Shown here piece after piece: positions 61,440-64,000 of a DNA stretch of 64,000 nucleotides. Each line of letters begins with the position of its first letter. Position 1 is the stretch's first letter. Under the pieces are notes generated by a model that worked only from the letters and a program-made list of their open reading frames with translations, did no database searches and was not told the DNA's origin. Source of the DNA: Diogma glabrata. Taxonomy: Eukaryota > Arthropoda > Insecta > Diptera > Cylindrotomidae. The translations under genes were made by a program, and so were the position numbers. Location: NCBI GenBank assembly GCA_963693315.1, contig OY856186.1, positions 74,997,475 to 75,061,474 on the forward strand. Direction: 5' to 3'.

Positions 61440-61840
61440 CTTTATTTTTAATAAACTGCCTATGTCTAAATTTATGTTAAACATAGGTCATTTAAATTCC
61501 CAATTTATTCCTAGAACGATAGATGAATTTAGACATCTTGTTGAGAATACTAGTTTTCATGCAGTGTAAGTGAAACGTGGCTTAAAAAGCAAACTCCTGC
61601 CTTACATTATAATATAGCAAATTTTAAAATTATTCGCTATGATCGCAGGTAAAGAGCTGGTGGTGTTGCTGTTTATGTTAGTAAATCCATTAGTGCTAAA
61701 ATTCTTAAAGGTTCTCCTAATGATAGTATCATCAAATTTATATTTGTTGAACTTATGCGTTGTGGAGTAAATCTTGTTCTGTGTATTTTATATTCCTCCT
61801 CCTGATTCATCCAGTATTCTGGCTGACCTGGACCGGCCAA
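61440..61840 (+). mobile_element. Non-LTR retrotransposon endonuclease N-terminal fragment
   Basis: The sequence reads NIGHLNSQFIPRTIDEFRHL near 61,482-61,540, then a frameshifted SETWLKKQTPALHYNI-like piece. Next are RAGGVAVYVSKSISAKIL near 61,655-61,710 and IKFIFVELM near 61,733-61,758. This is the start of an AP-type endonuclease of the CR1/I/jockey class, with the NxxSL, ETWL and RGGGVAIYV motifs. It stops before the GDFN motif, where the GTTCCGT-ended repeat begins at about 61,873. It is truncated and frameshifted. Confidence 0.65.
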
Positions 61841-61872
61841 CAAATCGCCCAAAAGAGCTTTTTAATAATGAA

Positions 61873-63700
61873 AAGTCGGACAAGTGCGAATAAAATTCGC
61901 TCGCCAAGGGTTCCGTGAATGTAAAAGAACACAATATCAAAAATAAATGACATAAAGTTATGTTGTAAAGTCTTTATATCGCCAGACTATGGACGCATAA
62001 CAGAATAAATGTTTAATCGTAAACGTCAATAGTAAATGTCAATCACATCTACATTGATCAAAAATGTTACTTGAGGTTAAATCTTATCCATAGCTGTTTA
62101 TGTTAGCTAAAGAAAGATTTAGCCAGTATTTTAATGGTCTAAATAGGAAATATTTGTTCTATAAATCAGCATCGAAATATAGGGTGGTATAAATACACTT
62201 AAAATAGCACTTTTTTTATCAATAACTAAAAAACTGTGCATCGCAGAATTCTAAAAAATGTTGCAATGTTTCTTAAATTAAGTGTTCTTTCAAATGACAC
62301 CCCAGTCGTTTGGCTCCAAAAAAGTTTTTTTTAACTTCCCCACACCCATCCCTTAAACACACAGAAATATAATTATTTGAGAGTTCGCTATAATTTTCGT
62401 TCAAAACATAGCAAAGTTCCTGTCTCTATGAATTTTTTCAATTTTTTCTGTCTATCAGTGTCGAAACGTAGGGGGGGAACGGTCTGGAATTTACACATTT
62501 TTTAGAATAACTCCAAAACTCAAAATTCTAAAAAGATTGCAATGTTTCTGAAATTTGGTGCTCTTTCAAATGATATCCCACTCGCTTGGGTCAAAAAAAG
62601 TTTTTTTTTACCCCCCTTACACCCATCCCCTAAACACACAGAAATATAATTATTTCAAAGTTCGCTATAATTTTCGTTCAAAATATAGCAAATTTCCTGT
62701 CTCTATGAATTTTTTATGTCTATCAGTGTCAAAACGTAGGGGGGGAACGGTCTGGAATTTGCACATTTTTTAGAATAACTCAAAAACTGTGTACCGCAAA
62801 ATTCTAAAAAAAATTGCAAAGTTTCTGAAATTTGGTTCTCTTTCAAATGACACCCCATTCGCTTGGGTCAAAAAAGTTTTTTTTCACCCTTCCCACCCCA
62901 ATCCCTTAAAAGCACAAAAATATAATTATTTGAGAGTTCACTATATTTTTCGTTCAGAGTTTATCAAACTTCCTGTCTCTATGAATTTTGTCAAAATTTT
63001 CTGTCAATTAGGCTCGAAATGCAAGGGGGGACCAACTTTTTGTGTCACTTTATTGATAATAATTTAAAAACTATATGCATTGCAAAATTCTAAAATAAAT
63101 GGCAATATTTCTAAAATCAAGGGCCCTTTCAAATGACACCCCACATGACCTGGTTTTAAATGATGTTTTTACCCCTTAACATTCCCACCCCTTTAATAAA
63201 TATAGTTATGAGTATTTGCCACTTTTCTATATTTTTCATTAAAAACGTACTCAATTTTCTATCATTCCAAATATATTTTAAGATTTTCGATGAAGTAGGG
63301 TCGGAGTTATTCGGGGCAATAAAACATCCAGAAAACGTCATTTTTCAAAATTATACAAAAAACGATGAGATTTAAAATTCCAAAATATATTTTTAAATAA
63401 TGCTGAAATGAAGCCCTTTCATATGATACCCTACTCGTCTCGATAAAAAAATGTATGTTTTCAAAGGCTTTACATCGTACCTCCGTACCGTAAAGCCGTA
63501 AAGCCGTACCACCGTACTAAAACAAATGAACCCAATTTTATTTATTTTTTAACCCACCATCTTGTGTGGATAAGTTAGTTTTATAAGCATCTCAAATTTT
63601 AGGTTCATCGGATTAATGGTTCACGAGATAATCGAAATAATGTGAATATCACGTTGTACTCTCACCAATAGTGTTCCGTATAAAAAACGGAACCCTAAAA
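61873..63700. mobile_element. Repeat element with GGTTCCGT ends and internal tandem units
   Basis: The left end holds AAGTCGGACAAGTGCGAATA and, just inside, AAGGGTTCCGTGAA. The right end is GTGTTCCGTATAAAAAACGG followed by AACCCTAAAA. GGGTTCCGT and ACGGAACCC face each other as inverted tips. The AAGTGCGA and GGTTCCGT words are, from memory, typical of abundant non-coding repeats in insect genomes. The centre carries nearly five tandem units (62,171-63,460). No transposase is present; open frames in the tandem units are incidental. Confidence 0.6.
62171..63460. repeat. Tandem repeat, 270-290-bp unit, ~4.7 copies
   Basis: Units start near 62,171, 62,461, 62,731, 63,011 and 63,290. Shared landmarks are CTATCAGTGTCGAAACGTAG, GGGGGGAACGGTCTGGAATT, AGAATAACTC, CTTTCAAATGACACCCCA and TCCTGTCTCTATGAATTTT. 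The middle copies are the most alike; the last two are more diverged. Confidence 0.88.
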
Positions 63701-64000
63701 ATCAAGAGCAAATATTTTACTGCGAAAAATTTCTTCGAAAGATTTTTCTAAGAAAGACTGAACTCTTAATTAAGCCAAGAAACATCGATTGCCTCAAAAT
63801 TCGTATGAATCGATCATCGATTTGTGAGAAATTGTTGATAATTTTTTGATGCACTTATATGCACAACCCAACCACACATAACCAGCTATGAAGATAGTCT
63901 AAAAAATGAAAAGTCAAAATACCATTTATAAGATCGGTCAGTTTTGAAATGGACTGAAATATAATACAGTGTTATAACCAGTATTCCAAAATATTCATCA

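Noticed and set aside
62555..63067. Two similar 72- and 92-codon open frames that look like paralogous small genes
   Set aside because: They are the same frame in successive units of the ~280-bp tandem repeat, without start context or codon bias.

Overview
This 64-kb window is AT-rich nuclear DNA from an arthropod, most likely an insect. The evidence is one spliced gene with consensus GT/AG introns, a mix of LOA/R1-like, RTE-like, CR1/jockey-like and Ty3/gypsy retroelements typical of insect genomes, several MITEs, and long microsatellites. Nothing looks bacterial: there are no operons, ribosome-binding sites or CRISPR arrays. Nearly all open frames shorter than 150 codons appear to be chance or remnants of transposons.

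The only host gene I can support is a cytochrome b561 domain protein of the CYB561D2 type, present twice. Copy B (14,718-16,482, + strand) is complete in four exons and encodes about 230 residues with four conserved histidines. Copy A (3,147-3,781, + strand) keeps intact exons 2-4 with identical splice phases, but no first exon is recognisable in the 3.1 kb upstream. The two copies frame a 10-kb block of nested non-LTR retrotransposons. In that block a LOA-like element on the minus strand (about 6,690-11,870) is split by an RTE-like element (about 8,560-11,090, + strand), followed by a CR1/jockey-like element (about 11,940-14,392, + strand).

From 16.5 to 22.3 kb there is a tRNA-derived SINE-like head, a second CR1-like 3' end (- strand), and a decayed Ty3/gypsy element. 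The gypsy element runs from the end of gag through protease, RT, RNase H and integrase to a candidate 3' LTR, and a LOA 3' end is inserted in its integrase. From 22.3 to 49.6 kb the DNA is very AT-rich and almost gene-free. It carries a dispersed repeat (23.3-24.8 kb) interrupted by a MITE, a 26-bp minisatellite (30.4 kb), a jockey-like remnant (31.1-31.7 kb), a small MITE (34.3 kb), a gag-like remnant (36.2 kb) and a striking foldback element with 354-bp arms (40,029-41,124). It also carries a putative 2.3-kb element with a (TA)n tract and a C2H2 zinc-finger remnant (41,285-43,629) and a piggyBac-like element with TTAA-type ends (46,771-47,883). The internal repeats of that last element are homologous to the 23.7-kb repeat.

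From 49.6 kb onward there is a second gypsy remnant, a solo LTR with a 4-bp target duplication (51,628-52,263), a TA-flanked MITE (54,068-54,329) and LOA RT/RNase H remnants (56.2-57.3 kb). Hairpin-rich DNA (57.4-58.3 kb), a (CTAGT)n microsatellite, a duplicated repeat block and a truncated endonuclease fragment follow. The window ends with a 1.8-kb repeat bounded by GGTTCCGT-type ends that holds nearly five 270-290-bp tandem units. I found no convincing new multi-gene system. The most notable items are the near-perfect foldback, the piggyBac-like repeat family and the exon-1-less CYB561D2 duplicate. All boundaries and identities were read by eye.
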